64,000 nt of DNA from Gammaproteobacteria bacterium (GCA_026195255.1 JAPHSS010000017.1:49628-113627), one strand, 5' to 3'; positions 18,521-26,685 are shown, counted from the first letter of the stretch. Notes: a model not told the origin generated them from the letters alone. A program made the numbers and translations.

Positions 18521-19198
18521 AGCTGTTTCTCCAATGAAAATTATAGAAGCTGGTTTGAGAGTCTTTGGGTGGATCGGCTCACGTACTTCACATAATTTAA
18601 AGCCGTTATCAACGAACAACTTTATCCAGCTTTCCAGGGTTCTAAAAAACCACGGTGCCGGGTGAGAAAATTCGCTACTGAATCCGGCCCATGAACCTTC
18701 GCGCCAGCCATCGCGGTATGGCAAATCGCCGCACGTCATCACAGGGTGAAGGGTTTGTACTACAAATGTGCCATGTGGATTTAACAGGGATGGCACAGCT
18801 TCAAATATTCCCTCAACCGATTCTTTTCCGAGTAACGCGAAGTTACAGGCAACAGCATCGACCGAGACTTTTAGTTTGCCAGCAGCAACCTCCTCGTAAG
18901 ACAGCAAGCGAAAATCTCCGCCACCGGCGCGCCGGGCTTCTTTTATAAGTTTTTGTACAACATCGGTACCTGTAACATCTATATTTCTTGTCGCAAGTTC
19001 ACGAACAAGCCAGCCTTCACCACAGCCAATATCAAGGACGGAACGTGGCAGGCGGTTGAGAATGGTCTCGATGATGGCTTGATCCGTAATCTGTTTGCGA
19101 CTTTCAATCTGTCCCTCACGTACTGCAGTAGTCCATGGCAGGGCATTTATGCCCCATGACTCTACAATCTTTGCATCGCTGTATAGTTTAGTATGCAT
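18515..19198 (-). CDS. Class I SAM-dependent methyltransferase
   Basis: 227 residues. Motif I is clear: VLDIGCGEGWLVREL, with the acidic motif II residue in IDVTGTDVV. Motif post-II/III VDAVACNFALLGKESVEGIF and VVQTLHPV follow. The N-terminal AKIVESWGINALPWTTAV and the DLPYRDGWREGSWAGFS region are typical of small stand-alone methyltransferases of unassigned substrate. Its stop codon overlaps attC-like site B and its start lies 13 nt from site C, so it fits a one-gene cassette. No clear ribosome-binding site precedes the ATG. Confidence 0.85.
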   Translation of the reverse strand: MHTKLYSDAKIVESWGINALPWTTAVREGQIESRKQITDQAIIETILNRLPRSVLDIGCGEGWLVRELATRNIDVTGTDVVQKLIKEARRAGGGDFRLLSYEEVAAGKLKVSVDAVACNFALLGKESVEGIFEAVPSLLNPHGTFVVQTLHPVMTCGDLPYRDGWREGSWAGFSSEFSHPAPWFFRTLESWIKLFVDNGFKLCEVREPIHPKTLKPASIIFIGETAD

Positions 19199-19210
19199 CT
19201 GGTTCCGGCT

Positions 19211-19277
19211 GGCTAAGCGGCCACTTTAGACAGAACAGAGTGAAACGGCGCGACGCATAAAAAGGTCGAAGTTATAC
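19211..19277 (-). other. attC-like imperfect palindrome, site C
   Basis: Read on the minus strand it runs from GTATAACTTCGACC to GGCCGCTTAGCC, 67 bp. The arms pair imperfectly (CGACC with GGCCG, TTTTTA with TAAAGT) and the middle holds GCCGTTTCACTC, a stretch that I recall from environmental attC sites. It begins six bases after the ceramidase-like stop codon and ends 13 bases before the methyltransferase start. Confidence 0.45.
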
Positions 19278-19282
19278 CCATG

Positions 19283-20029
19283 TCAGGTTCGCTCTCTATT
19301 GTTGTAAGAAGTCAGTAGTAAATATACACCGAAGGCTACAATAACATGCTTTATTGAGTGTCCACTGATAAAGAATAAAACATTGTATGTTTCAGTATCA
19401 AAATGTTCTACTAGTTTAGCTATTACATATATTAACAACAAAAACCAGTAAGCATATGTATTTGTGAATGTGGATTTAAAGAATAGTAGTATCAATGGTA
19501 TTACTAAGACGGGTAAGAATTGCACTAACATATATAGTCTTAAATCGTCTACGCTGTGCCAGTAAAAGACAGATAAAATACCTGTTGAAATTAACGGCCA
19601 TAATAATGTCTTGCCAATTTTGGGAGAGATGAATTCGCTAATGACAATAGTGAGTAGTGACATGAAAGCAATAGACATTGGCAGGCGATCCCAGACTAAA
19701 GAGGCATTGTCTGGTCTAATGTGATAATAAGATGAACCAATAGCAACTATTGAAACAGCTAGAAAAAATAGTATATATACTATTTTTAGACTAGTTATTA
19801 TTTTAATTTTAGTGGAATAGATGATGTTATATAGGCCAATAACACCAACTAATAAAAATGGAATATTTGAAATAACATTCCAGAAATTTTGTATACCAAA
19901 ATAGGTTCTTTGGTCTGTAAAATTATGGTATTCAATATTTTGCTTGATAGGGTCAAGTAATAAGACTATTAATATCGAAATGATTGTAGTGCTAATTACT
20001 GCAATAGAGCCTGTTTTTTTATTATCCAT
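19283..20029 (-). CDS. Ceramidase-like membrane hydrolase (CREST superfamily)
   Basis: 248 residues with about seven transmembrane helices. Conserved blocks match bacterial alkaline-ceramidase-like proteins: YHNFTDQRTYFGIQNFWNVI, GSSYYHIRPDNASLVWDRLP with the first His, and SGHSIKHVIVA with the paired metal-ligand His near the end. The CREST family binds zinc through one Asp/His set in the first and last helices and cleaves amide bonds or signals as receptors. The substrate in bacteria is unknown. It lies between attC-like sites A and C. Confidence 0.85.
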   Translation of the reverse strand: MDNKKTGSIAVISTTIISILIVLLLDPIKQNIEYHNFTDQRTYFGIQNFWNVISNIPFLLVGVIGLYNIIYSTKIKIITSLKIVYILFFLAVSIVAIGSSYYHIRPDNASLVWDRLPMSIAFMSLLTIVISEFISPKIGKTLLWPLISTGILSVFYWHSVDDLRLYMLVQFLPVLVIPLILLFFKSTFTNTYAYWFLLLIYVIAKLVEHFDTETYNVLFFISGHSIKHVIVAFGVYLLLTSYNNRERT

Positions 20030-20057
20030 AATTAACGGTATACCTTTGTCTTTTAAA

Positions 20058-20120
20058 GCCTGACTTTCGAGTTAAGTGACTGTAGCGAAGAGGAGATCAC
20101 GCTTGAACAATTTCTTAGGC
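20058..20120 (-). other. attC-like imperfect palindrome, site A (best match)
   Basis: Read on the minus strand it starts GCCTAAGAAATTGTTCAAGC and ends TCACTTAACTCGAAAGTCAGGC-type, 63 bp. This follows the canonical attC order: R'' like GCCTAAC, L'' like TTCAAGC, L' like GCTTAACTC, R' like GTTAGGC with one change. The inner arms TTCAAGCGTGA and TCACTTAA pair with extrahelical bases on one arm, a hallmark of real sites. It lies 29 bp before the ceramidase-like start codon. Confidence 0.6.
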
Positions 20121-20201
20121 ATTTTTATTTTCGCTATACTGGATAATTATGAGTGATTCACTCATTAGTTCGTAAAGTTTTAGATCACTATTGGTTTTAT
20201 T

Positions 20202-20270
20202 AATTAATCAGGGTCGAGATCAATATACTTTAATAATATAAATAATTGTTCAATGTCCGGGTTTATTTAT
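20202..20270. repeat. GGGTC-type repeat remnant, copy 1
   Basis: About 68 bp beginning TTAATCAGGGTCGAGATCAA and containing AATAATTGTTC closely match the segment at 21559-21625. It lies between the small membrane protein and attC-like site A. Confidence 0.55.
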
Positions 20271-20304
20271 AAATATATTTATGGACTGATTCTTGCCTTT
20301 TCTA

Positions 20305-20505
20305 CTAAACGGCTATGAATATCAAAAATACACCAATTAACAGGTAAATACAGGTAAAACAGTAGTATAAAAACGGACTATCTTTCCTGGTATAATAATT
20401 TGCTTGTAGACCTTTTGACCCAGCCATTATTTTGCCAGATATTAAACCCCAGATAGCCATACCTATTATTATGGAGCTAATGATTTTCAGAAGTAGAGGT
20501 GACAT
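20305..20505 (-). CDS. Small hypothetical membrane protein
   Basis: 66 residues with two hydrophobic helices (about 5-24 and 46-65) joined by a polar loop (GSKGLQANYYTRKDSPF). No family is recognised. The start ATG lies 14 bp from attC-like site D, and a 275-bp gap follows the stop. No ribosome-binding site is obvious. Cassette-borne genes often look like this, but expression is unproven. Confidence 0.55.
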   Translation of the reverse strand: MSPLLLKIISSIIIGMAIWGLISGKIMAGSKGLQANYYTRKDSPFLYYCFTCIYLLIGVFLIFIAV

Positions 20506-20519
20506 ATTTTAGTTTTGGA

Positions 20520-20573
20520 GTTAACGTCCTGAATCACGGGCCACAGGTCCCGTGCAGCAATGGCAATGTTCAC
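20520..20573 (-). other. attC-like palindrome, site D (weak)
   Basis: A clean central hairpin CACGGG/CCCGTG is flanked by weakly complementary outer arms ending GTTAACG (plus strand, left) and GTTCAC (right). It fills the 82-bp gap between the CDGSH stop codon and the next start. Its outer core sites deviate from consensus, so it is the least certain of the four. Confidence 0.3.
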
Positions 20574-20587
20574 GATGATAGCAACCA

Positions 20588-21241
20588 TTAATTTTTTTCA
20601 TCCTTGAAGCCTATGTTCCAATGCGTTCCGTCACAGAACGGCTTATTTTTTGATCCCCCGCAGCGGCAAAGCGTATAGTGTTCCGTTGACGCTCCTTCAC
20701 CTAACGCTTGATCAACAAGCTCAATGCCACCTGAAACTGCATATGGGCCATCCTTTGTGAGCGTAACCATCGGCTCCTGATCATGATCTCGATGCTCAAC
20801 ATTATCGATTGTGTAACTAAGCGCTCCCGACGGGCATTTCTCTATTGTGCTGATAATATCCTCGACTGTCGCACTATCGGGATCAATCCATGGTTCTTCA
20901 TTCAATTTAAATACCGAACTGAGACTGTCTGTGCAGTGGCCGGCGTGGGCGCATATTCCACGGTTGTCGTGGATCGTAATCTGCTTGCCAATGTAGCTAA
21001 CACGTTTGTTGATCAAGCCATCTGTCAGTTTCTGATCGGTGAAACCATTTTTACCATGAGTACCATCACAAAACGGTTTGTTATTTGATCCACCACAGCG
21101 GCATAACGCCACACCGGTGATCGTAGCGCAGGGGTCTCCGTTAGATTTTTGAATGTTTGGGATTACACGTGGCGTGGGATCATTTAACAAATAATACGGC
21201 CCGTTCGGAAGGCAGGCAATTTTAGGTTTCTCAGTGCTCAT
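20588..21241 (-). CDS. Iron-sulfur protein: CDGSH, divergent ferredoxin, CDGSH
   Basis: 217 residues. Two CDGSH-type motifs appear: ALCRCGGSNNKPFCDGTHG near residue 45 and TLCRCGGSKNKPFCDGTHW near the end. Each supplies three Cys and one His for a [2Fe-2S] cluster. Between them, GICAHAGHCTDSLSSVF and EKCPSGALSYTI form a Fer4_19-type domain with Cys ligands for one further cluster. It is probably a cytosolic electron carrier. The partner is unknown. Gap context suggests an accessory gene, possibly a cassette. Confidence 0.88.
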   Translation of the reverse strand: MSTEKPKIACLPNGPYYLLNDPTPRVIPNIQKSNGDPCATITGVALCRCGGSNNKPFCDGTHGKNGFTDQKLTDGLINKRVSYIGKQITIHDNRGICAHAGHCTDSLSSVFKLNEEPWIDPDSATVEDIISTIEKCPSGALSYTIDNVEHRDHDQEPMVTLTKDGPYAVSGGIELVDQALGEGASTEHYTLCRCGGSKNKPFCDGTHWNIGFKDEKN

Positions 21242-21831
21242 TTCAATACCTTCATTCTGTTAGTTGACGTCAGCAGTGAACCAGGTAGAAAACCCCAATA
21301 ATATGATCTGTAGAATTCTCTATAGTCTTGTTTTTAGTTGTTATTAATAACGCTTATATTGCACGTTTAGTATTTGTTTGTACAGTGACTAACATTGATG
21401 TTGTTATGGATGATTAAGTTACCCGGTTCTGAAATAATTATATTTTAATATCAAAGGTTTAAAAGGTTAGGTGAATGTTGTTCGGTGTTATGTGATTCAT
21501 GTTGAGAAGTATATCGCAGCATATAAGGGCATACGAGTTAATCAGAGTTAATCAGGGAGTTAATCAGGGTCAGAGATCAATAAACTCTTATATTCAAAAT
21601 AATTGTTCTTTATCCCAGTTTATTCTATTAGTTGTTTATTGTGATGCCGTATTGCAAGACCTGACCCCGGCTTTTTCTCTTTAGTTATTTCTTATATATC
21701 GCTTAGCATTAGCCCTTATTACTTTATCGTGTCGATAAATGATAATTGTCATTGTGTTAAACACACACGAACTGGTAAAAGTTAATAACTAATCATTTAA
21801 TAAATTCATAGTAATTAAACAGGGCATAATA
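21242..21831. other. 590-bp intergenic region with repeats, before dsrE-like gene
   Basis: It holds the promoters of the divergent CDGSH and DsrE-like genes and the RAYT-type remnant at 21536-21675. Near the CDGSH start a palindrome-like GTTAGTTGACGTCAGC occurs. Small open frames here have no ribosome-binding site and are not credible genes. Confidence 0.5.
21536..21675. repeat. GGGTC-type solo element, copy 2 (RAYT-flank remnant)
   Basis: The left end carries three direct copies of GAGTTAATCAG, then GGGTCAGAGATCAATAAACT. The right end reads TTGCAAGACCTGACCCCGGC, the complement of the GGGGTCAGGTCTTGCAA motif that commonly flanks REP-associated transposase genes. No transposase gene lies between them. 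About 65 bp match the copy at 20202-20270. Confidence 0.55.
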
Positions 21832-22260
21832 ATGAAAAAAGCATTCTCTTTAGTATTGGTTATCTTTCTATACTTCGGTTTAAACGCAGCCGCCTTTGCA
21901 GACGACGATGATAAAAAACTGTTTGTTAATTTAATATCTGATGATCTTGACCGTGCCGCCATGGCCGTCAGCATCAGTAGCAAGGTATTGAGTTCCGAAG
22001 ATATGAAGGTAACTATATTTTTAAGTGCGCAGGGTGTTAGATGGGTAGATAAAACTATCCCACAGAACAGATATGCAAACGGGAAAACGATACCCGAAAT
22101 GTTACAGGCCTTTATGAAATCGGGTGGTCAGGTCATTATCTGTAAAATGTGTATGGAAAATGTTGCTGGAATGAAACAGAATGAGGTCATCGACGGGGTT
22201 AAATTTACAGGAACTCTGAAAGCATTGTTTGCCGATAACACGACTGTGCTGACCTATTAA
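21832..22260 (+). CDS. Exported DsrE-family protein
   Basis: 142 residues with a signal peptide ending AAAFA-DDDD, so periplasmic. The mature part matches DsrE/F-like Rossmannoid folds: KLFVNLISDDLDRAAMAVSI, SSEDMKVTIFLSAQGVRW and SGGQVIICKMCMENVAGM. The CKMC pair sits where DsrE-type sulfur carriers hold their active Cys, so a sulfur-transfer role is possible but unproven. It is alone on the plus strand, convergent with rsgA; another exported DsrE-like gene lies in the flagellar operon at 49.8 kb. Confidence 0.85.
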   Translation: MKKAFSLVLVIFLYFGLNAAAFADDDDKKLFVNLISDDLDRAAMAVSISSKVLSSEDMKVTIFLSAQGVRWVDKTIPQNRYANGKTIPEMLQAFMKSGGQVIICKMCMENVAGMKQNEVIDGVKFTGTLKALFADNTTVLTY

Positions 22261-22294
22261 GGAAAGTATTATTCGGTGGGCGGATCACGATTGA

Positions 22295-22335
22295 TCGACA
22301 AGCACTAATTTTGTCGTGGTCTGACCCTGTTGCGG
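22295..22335. repeat. Hairpin and GGGTCAG-type motif between convergent genes
   Basis: CGACAA/TTGTCG arms (22295-22300, 22311-22316) are followed by GTGGTCTGACCCTGTT, whose complement AACAGGGTCAGACCAC belongs to the same GGGTCAG repeat type seen at 20.2 and 21.6 kb. It could serve as a bidirectional terminator for the DsrE-like gene and rsgA. Confidence 0.4.
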
Positions 22336-22338
22336 AGT

Positions 22339-23355
22339 TTAAGTTGTGTAATCCTTGATGGTTTTCAAATAACTATTAAACCTGAGCTGTGAAATTTCTC
22401 CGTCTTTTAATGCTTGCTGAATGGCGCAACCGGGTTCATGTTGGTGGCTGCAATTTGAAAATTTACAGTGGCCTATGTATTTTTTAAATTCAATGTAACC
22501 GTGAAGTATGTCTTCGGCTGTTGAATTCCATAAACCGAAGTCACGTACGCCGGGTGAGTCAATTAAAATACCACCACAGGGCAATGTGTAAAGTGTTGAA
22601 CTGGTGGTTGTATGTGTGCCTTCTCCGCTTGCCGCAGAAAGCTCGCCGACGCGAATATTTAGCTCGGGCATCAGGTGGTTAATTAAAGAAGATTTACCGA
22701 CACCTGATAAACCTACAAAAATACTCGTGTGTGATTGCAGTGTTTCTAATAAATCATCGAAGCCACTATCCGTTACCTTGCTGGAGGTGATTACTTTATA
22801 GCCGATGTTCTGATAATCGTTTACCAGTTTTGTAATGTTATCTTTGTTTTTATCATCCAGCAGGTCGATTTTATTGATGAGAATTATTGGTGTGGCCGGC
22901 AGGTTTTCTGCGGCAATTAGATAACGGTCAATTAGATAGGGTTTGGGTTCTGGTTGTACTGCAGAGACAATAATGATCTGGTCTATATTGGCGGCCATGG
23001 GTTTGAGTTTGCCACCAAAACCGGGTTTCTGTAACAGTGACTGGCGTTCTTCAACGGCCACTACTACGCCTTCATTATTATCTGCGAGGGCGGCTTGCCA
23101 GATTACCTGGTCACCACAAACCAGTGATCCCAGGTTTCGTCTGGCTACACAGCGGTGTAATTTTTTTTCTTTGTCTTCAACTATTAAGGCGCGGCCATAG
23201 TTGGTGATAACCAGGCCAGATTGTTCGGGGCCAAGCCCTTGCTGTGAAAGTTTATCTGATTTGTGCTGTTGATTATCGGCTACTTTTTCACGACGTTTCT
23301 GTTGAATATTTTTAATGCGTCTTTGTTGCTGGTCGTTGATACGGTTTTTTGGCAT
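22339..23355 (-). CDS. rsgA: Ribosome biogenesis GTPase RsgA (small subunit maturation)
   Basis: 338 residues. RsgA is a circularly permuted GTPase that checks the decoding site of the nascent 30S subunit. After an N-terminal OB fold (VARRNLGSLVCGDQVIW) the G motifs appear in permuted order: G4 INKIDLL, then G1 GLSGVGKSSLINHL, G3 DSPGVRDFGLW. The C-terminal zinc finger is CKFSNCSHQHEPGC. The basic N-terminal extension (NRINDQQQRRIKNIQQKRREK) is common. It is next to orn in many gammaproteobacteria; here a cytochrome and a protease gene lie between. Confidence 0.96.
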   Translation of the reverse strand: MPKNRINDQQQRRIKNIQQKRREKVADNQQHKSDKLSQQGLGPEQSGLVITNYGRALIVEDKEKKLHRCVARRNLGSLVCGDQVIWQAALADNNEGVVVAVEERQSLLQKPGFGGKLKPMAANIDQIIIVSAVQPEPKPYLIDRYLIAAENLPATPIILINKIDLLDDKNKDNITKLVNDYQNIGYKVITSSKVTDSGFDDLLETLQSHTSIFVGLSGVGKSSLINHLMPELNIRVGELSAASGEGTHTTTSSTLYTLPCGGILIDSPGVRDFGLWNSTAEDILHGYIEFKKYIGHCKFSNCSHQHEPGCAIQQALKDGEISQLRFNSYLKTIKDYTT

Positions 23356-23524
23356 TATTTCAAGGCGTAATTTTGTATGAAAAAAAGCGCTGGTTTTTTG
23401 TCGTGCTGAGCAAAGTGAAATGGCTGGTTAAGTGCACATTTAGAATAGAGTATGTGACTCGATTCTCTGCTTTCGCTCAGCATGACATTTAATGCAGGTG
23501 TGTAAATCATCTGCTTAAATAAAG

Positions 23525-23812
23525 TTAAAATTTGTAATAACGATCATTTAAAAAATCAACAACAGAGGTGGTTTCAGTTTCTGACCATTCGGCTTTTGCC
23601 GCACCTTTCATGCAGTTGTTTACCTGATGCTCTAATGCAGACATGGTTTTCACCATGCGATCTTCACGGGTATAAACTTTATCGCCATGACAGCTAACGC
23701 ATTTTTTATCGTGCAAATCTTTGCCGTCGTGATGTTTGTCATCGGCGGCATAAAGATTACTCGCCAGGCTTAAAAGAAGGCCAGTTAAAAGAAAGTGAAT
23801 TGCTTTTTTCAT
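23525..23812 (-). CDS. Small periplasmic c-type cytochrome
   Basis: 95 residues with a signal peptide (FLLTGLLLSLASNLYA). One haem-attachment motif, CVSCH, lies at about residues 38-42. The likely distal Met is MKGAA or one of the Met in REDRMVKTM. The C-terminal VVDFLNDRYYKF is typical of small class I cytochromes in sulfur- and iron-using gammaproteobacteria. It should accept or donate electrons in the periplasm; partners are unknown. It lies 24 nt after the M48 protease stop codon, so the two may be co-transcribed. Confidence 0.9.
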   Translation of the reverse strand: MKKAIHFLLTGLLLSLASNLYAADDKHHDGKDLHDKKCVSCHGDKVYTREDRMVKTMSALEHQVNNCMKGAAKAEWSETETTSVVDFLNDRYYKF

Positions 23813-23836
23813 ATCTATTTCTCTTTATTAAAATAA

Positions 23837-25081
23837 TTAGTGCTTAGCCAAATTCGCGATGCGCACCGGTGCAGGGGGGTGACTGTCATAAAACGCAGAA
23901 TATAACGGGTCTGGTGTAAGTGTATTGGCATTTTCTTTATAAAGGTTCACCAGTGCGTGTATTAGGTATTTAGCCTCTGATTGCTCTGCTGCATAGTCAT
24001 CGGCTTCAAATTCATTTTTACGCGAGAACATGCTCATTATCGGGCTTAGTAAAAATGTAAATACAGGCGCTACAATTGTAAATAGTAATAGTGCCATATA
24101 GGTTGATGAAGTGCTAACGCCTAGCGCATTATAAAACCATTCTGCTTTCATTAGCCAGTCTAATATAGCCAGACCAATAAATGTGGTGGCAAATGAAATG
24201 GCCATACCTTTAACTATGTGTTTGCGTTTGAAATGGCCTAATTCATGAGCCAGCACCGCTTCGAGCTCATCATCACTTAGTGACTCAAGCAGGGTGTCAT
24301 AAAAAACAATACGTTTGTTTTTGCCGAAGCCTGAAAAGTAGGCGTTGCCGTGGCTTGAACGTTTTGATCCATCAATAACAAAAATACCGTCACTATTAAA
24401 ACCACAACGTTTTAAAAGGCTGGTAATTCGGTTAAGTGTTTCACCTTCTTCTAGCGGTGAAAATTTATTAAATATGGGGGCAATCCAGGTAGGGTACGCC
24501 CAGGCTATAAAGAGGCTGAAGCCAGTTAAAATAAGCCAGGCATATACCCACCAGAACTGTAATTCTAGTGCCTGTTCCATTAACCATAAAACAACCCAGA
24601 TTAAAGGCACGCCTAAAATCAGTGCTAGTGTGGCACCTTTAAACATATCAATAATAAATGTTTTCAGTGTGGTGCGATTAAAACCAAATTTTTCTTCAAT
24701 TACAAATGTGCTGTAAAGGGAAAAGGGCAGGTCAAGCAGCGATGAAATTAACATCATGCTGAGAATAACCAGTATACCCGTGTAGATTGGGCTTAGTTCA
24801 TAACCACGAGCGAACTGATCGAGTAATTCCAGACCACCGCCGAATGTCCAGGCTAATAAAATAGCGGCATCATATATAAGGGGTAAACGGCCAAATTTAA
24901 CTTTAGTTGAGGTGTAATCTGCGGCTTTCTGGTGTTCTTCAAGGCTTATTTTTTCGCTAAAAGCCTCGGGCACCTGCGCTCTGTGTTTTTGAATATGAGA
25001 AAGGTGGCGCTGAGATAGCCAGAATTTAACAACTATAGAGAGAGCAAAAAAAGCTAAAAATAGAACTGCAAAGTTGTGCAT
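23837..25081 (-). CDS. M48-family membrane metalloprotease (Ste24/CAAX protease-like)
   Basis: 414 residues with several transmembrane helices. The zinc motif AVLAHELGHFKRKH (HExxH form HELGH) is clear, and the third ligand is in SRKNEFEADDYAAEQS. VFDTL-type and FGKNKRIVFYDTLLE sequences match the Ste24 subfamily, as does the N-terminal LEHHxKAxDYTxxKxKFG region (here LEEHQKAADYTSTKVKFG). In eukaryotes Ste24 trims prenylated proteins; bacterial members probably act in membrane protein quality control. It is divergent from orn. Confidence 0.92.
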   Translation of the reverse strand: MHNFAVLFLAFFALSIVVKFWLSQRHLSHIQKHRAQVPEAFSEKISLEEHQKAADYTSTKVKFGRLPLIYDAAILLAWTFGGGLELLDQFARGYELSPIYTGILVILSMMLISSLLDLPFSLYSTFVIEEKFGFNRTTLKTFIIDMFKGATLALILGVPLIWVVLWLMEQALELQFWWVYAWLILTGFSLFIAWAYPTWIAPIFNKFSPLEEGETLNRITSLLKRCGFNSDGIFVIDGSKRSSHGNAYFSGFGKNKRIVFYDTLLESLSDDELEAVLAHELGHFKRKHIVKGMAISFATTFIGLAILDWLMKAEWFYNALGVSTSSTYMALLLFTIVAPVFTFLLSPIMSMFSRKNEFEADDYAAEQSEAKYLIHALVNLYKENANTLTPDPLYSAFYDSHPPAPVRIANLAKH

Positions 25082-25186
25082 GTAAACCTCAATTTATTAA
25101 TTACATGCTGATTATCGCTTTTCTAATAAAAATGTTCTACTGTGTATTTTGTAAGTTTATATAAATAATTTGATGTGGAGAAAACC

Positions 25187-25747
25187 ATGCCTCAGCCGGC
25201 AGCTAGTGTAAACGCGGAAAATTTAATCTGGATTGATCTTGAAATGACCGGTCTTGAACCCGCCAGTGATGTGATTATTGAAATTGCTACAATCATTACA
25301 GATAAAGAACTTAATATCTTAGCTGAAGGCCCGATGATAGCGGTGCATCAGAGTAATGAGTTACTTGATGGTATGGATGAATGGTGTACAACTCAGCATG
25401 GCAAGTCTGGTTTGACCCAGCGTGTGAAAGATAGCGCAATTAATGAAGCTGAGGCCGAAGCACAAACTATAGCGTTTTTAGAGCAATGGGTGCCAGCTGG
25501 AAAATCACCCATGTGTGGAAACAGTATTTGTCAGGATCGCCGGTTTTTAGCCAACTATATGCCAGCGCTGGAAGAGTTTTTTCATTATCGTAATCTGGAT
25601 GTCAGCACACTTAAAGAGCTGGCGGCTCGTTGGGCTCCTGATATCGCTAAAGGATTTAAGAAAGATTCAGCACATTTAGCAATGGATGATATTAAAGACT
25701 CGATTAATGAGCTGGTGTATTACCGTGAGTTTGTGTTGAAGATTTAA
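25187..25747 (+). CDS. orn: Oligoribonuclease
   Basis: 186 residues from the ATG at 25187, preceded by TGGAGAAA. A GTG 12 nt upstream is in frame but less likely. Orn degrades 2-5 nt RNAs, including pGpG from c-di-GMP breakdown. The DEDDh exonuclease motifs are present: [13 protein letters not shown] (Asp-x-Glu), [11 protein letters not shown] (Asp), and [13 protein letters not shown] (His/Asp). Divergent from the M48 protease; close linkage with rsgA is usual for the class. Confidence 0.97.
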   Translation: MPQPAASVNAENLIWIDLEMTGLEPASDVIIEIATIITDKELNILAEGPMIAVHQSNELLDGMDEWCTTQHGKSGLTQRVKDSAINEAEAEAQTIAFLEQWVPAGKSPMCGNSICQDRRFLANYMPALEEFFHYRNLDVSTLKELAARWAPDIAKGFKKDSAHLAMDDIKDSINELVYYREFVLKI

Positions 25748-25760
25748 AATTATCAGGCTT

Positions 25761-25846
25761 CTTCGCCGCAGAGATGCAGACTACACGCAGAAAAGCATTG
25801 CAATAATAAAAACTCTGTGTGCTCCGTGCTCCTGTGGCAAAGAGTG
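25761..25846. repeat. Dispersed CACAGAG-type inverted repeat, copy 2
   Basis: Left arm GCCGCAGAGATGCAGACTAC and right arm CTCTGTGTGCTCCGTGCTCC-TGTGGC are imperfect complements around a short A-rich spacer. It lies between the convergent orn and rhodanese genes, where it may serve as terminator. It relates to the element before tadA. Confidence 0.65.
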
Positions 25847-25848
25847 TT

Positions 25849-26685
25849 TTATATCTCAATCGGCGTATCAGTTCGATTACCCCATTCACTCCACGACCCG
25901 GGGTACCCCCTGACTTTCTCATAACCCAGGTATTTCAGCATTAAATAAGACAACGCCGAGCGATGATGGCTTTGGCAATAAACAATGATTTCCTTATCCT
26001 GAGTCAGACCCAGTTCATCTAACATGGCTTGTAGTTTTTCCCTGCTTAACAGGCGATAGTTTGTATTTTCATCCATTGCCCGTGTCCATTCAAAATGTTT
26101 TGCTCCAGGAATGCGGCCTGTTTTTTGAGCGTATTTTGCTGTGCCGGTAAATTCACCAATGCTACGGGCGTCGAGTAAACCGATTTTATTGTTTTCAAGA
26201 TTATTTATTATATATTCTGTATCTGCGACTACCGGTTGCAGGCTGAAATCAACGTTATATAACTGATCAGCCGAATTGGGTGTGCTGACGACGGGTTCAT
26301 TACTTAGGGGGTGTTTTTCACGATACCAGGCAATTAAACCCCCATTAAGCATGCTGGCTTTGTTGTGCCCCATGGCATGTAATGTCCAGATCAAACGCGC
26401 CGCCTTGCCGCCGCCTTCTTCATCATAAGCGACTATCCGGGTATCAGCTTTGATGCCTAAAGAATTCAGAATATGTGCAAACTGCTGTGCATCTGGTAAC
26501 AGGCCGGTATAGGGGCGGTTCATGCCCACAATATGAGCGTAATCTATAAATACCGCGCCCGGTATATGAGCCTGTGCATATTGTTTAGGGGTTGATAAAT
26601 CGACAATTAGTAAATCTTCATTATTTTCAATAGAGTTGAGTTCTTCAGGTTCTATTACTAAAGCTAAAGGGGGAGAGTTTGTCAT
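25849..26685 (-). CDS. Thiosulfate sulfurtransferase (RhdA-type rhodanese)
   Basis: 278 residues with two rhodanese domains. The N-terminal one is inactive (DEEGGGKAARLIWTLHAMGH). The C-terminal one carries the active-site loop IVYCQSHHRSALSYL with Cys237. The loop CQSHHRS is nearly that of Azotobacter RhdA (CQTHHRS) and differs from the CGSGVTA loop of SseA-type mercaptopyruvate sulfurtransferases, so thiosulfate sulfurtransferase is the better name. Two-domain rhodaneses move sulfane sulfur from thiosulfate to thiol acceptors. It follows nadB by 69 nt on the same strand. Confidence 0.92.
   Translation of the reverse strand: MTNSPPLALVIEPEELNSIENNEDLLIVDLSTPKQYAQAHIPGAVFIDYAHIVGMNRPYTGLLPDAQQFAHILNSLGIKADTRIVAYDEEGGGKAARLIWTLHAMGHNKASMLNGGLIAWYREKHPLSNEPVVSTPNSADQLYNVDFSLQPVVADTEYIINNLENNKIGLLDARSIGEFTGTAKYAQKTGRIPGAKHFEWTRAMDENTNYRLLSREKLQAMLDELGLTQDKEIIVYCQSHHRSALSYLMLKYLGYEKVRGYPGSWSEWGNRTDTPIEI

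Noticed and set aside
17357-21241. Genomic island or prophage
   Set aside because: No integrase, phage structural gene, tRNA or direct-repeat boundary is seen; only cassette-like gaps and repeat remnants.
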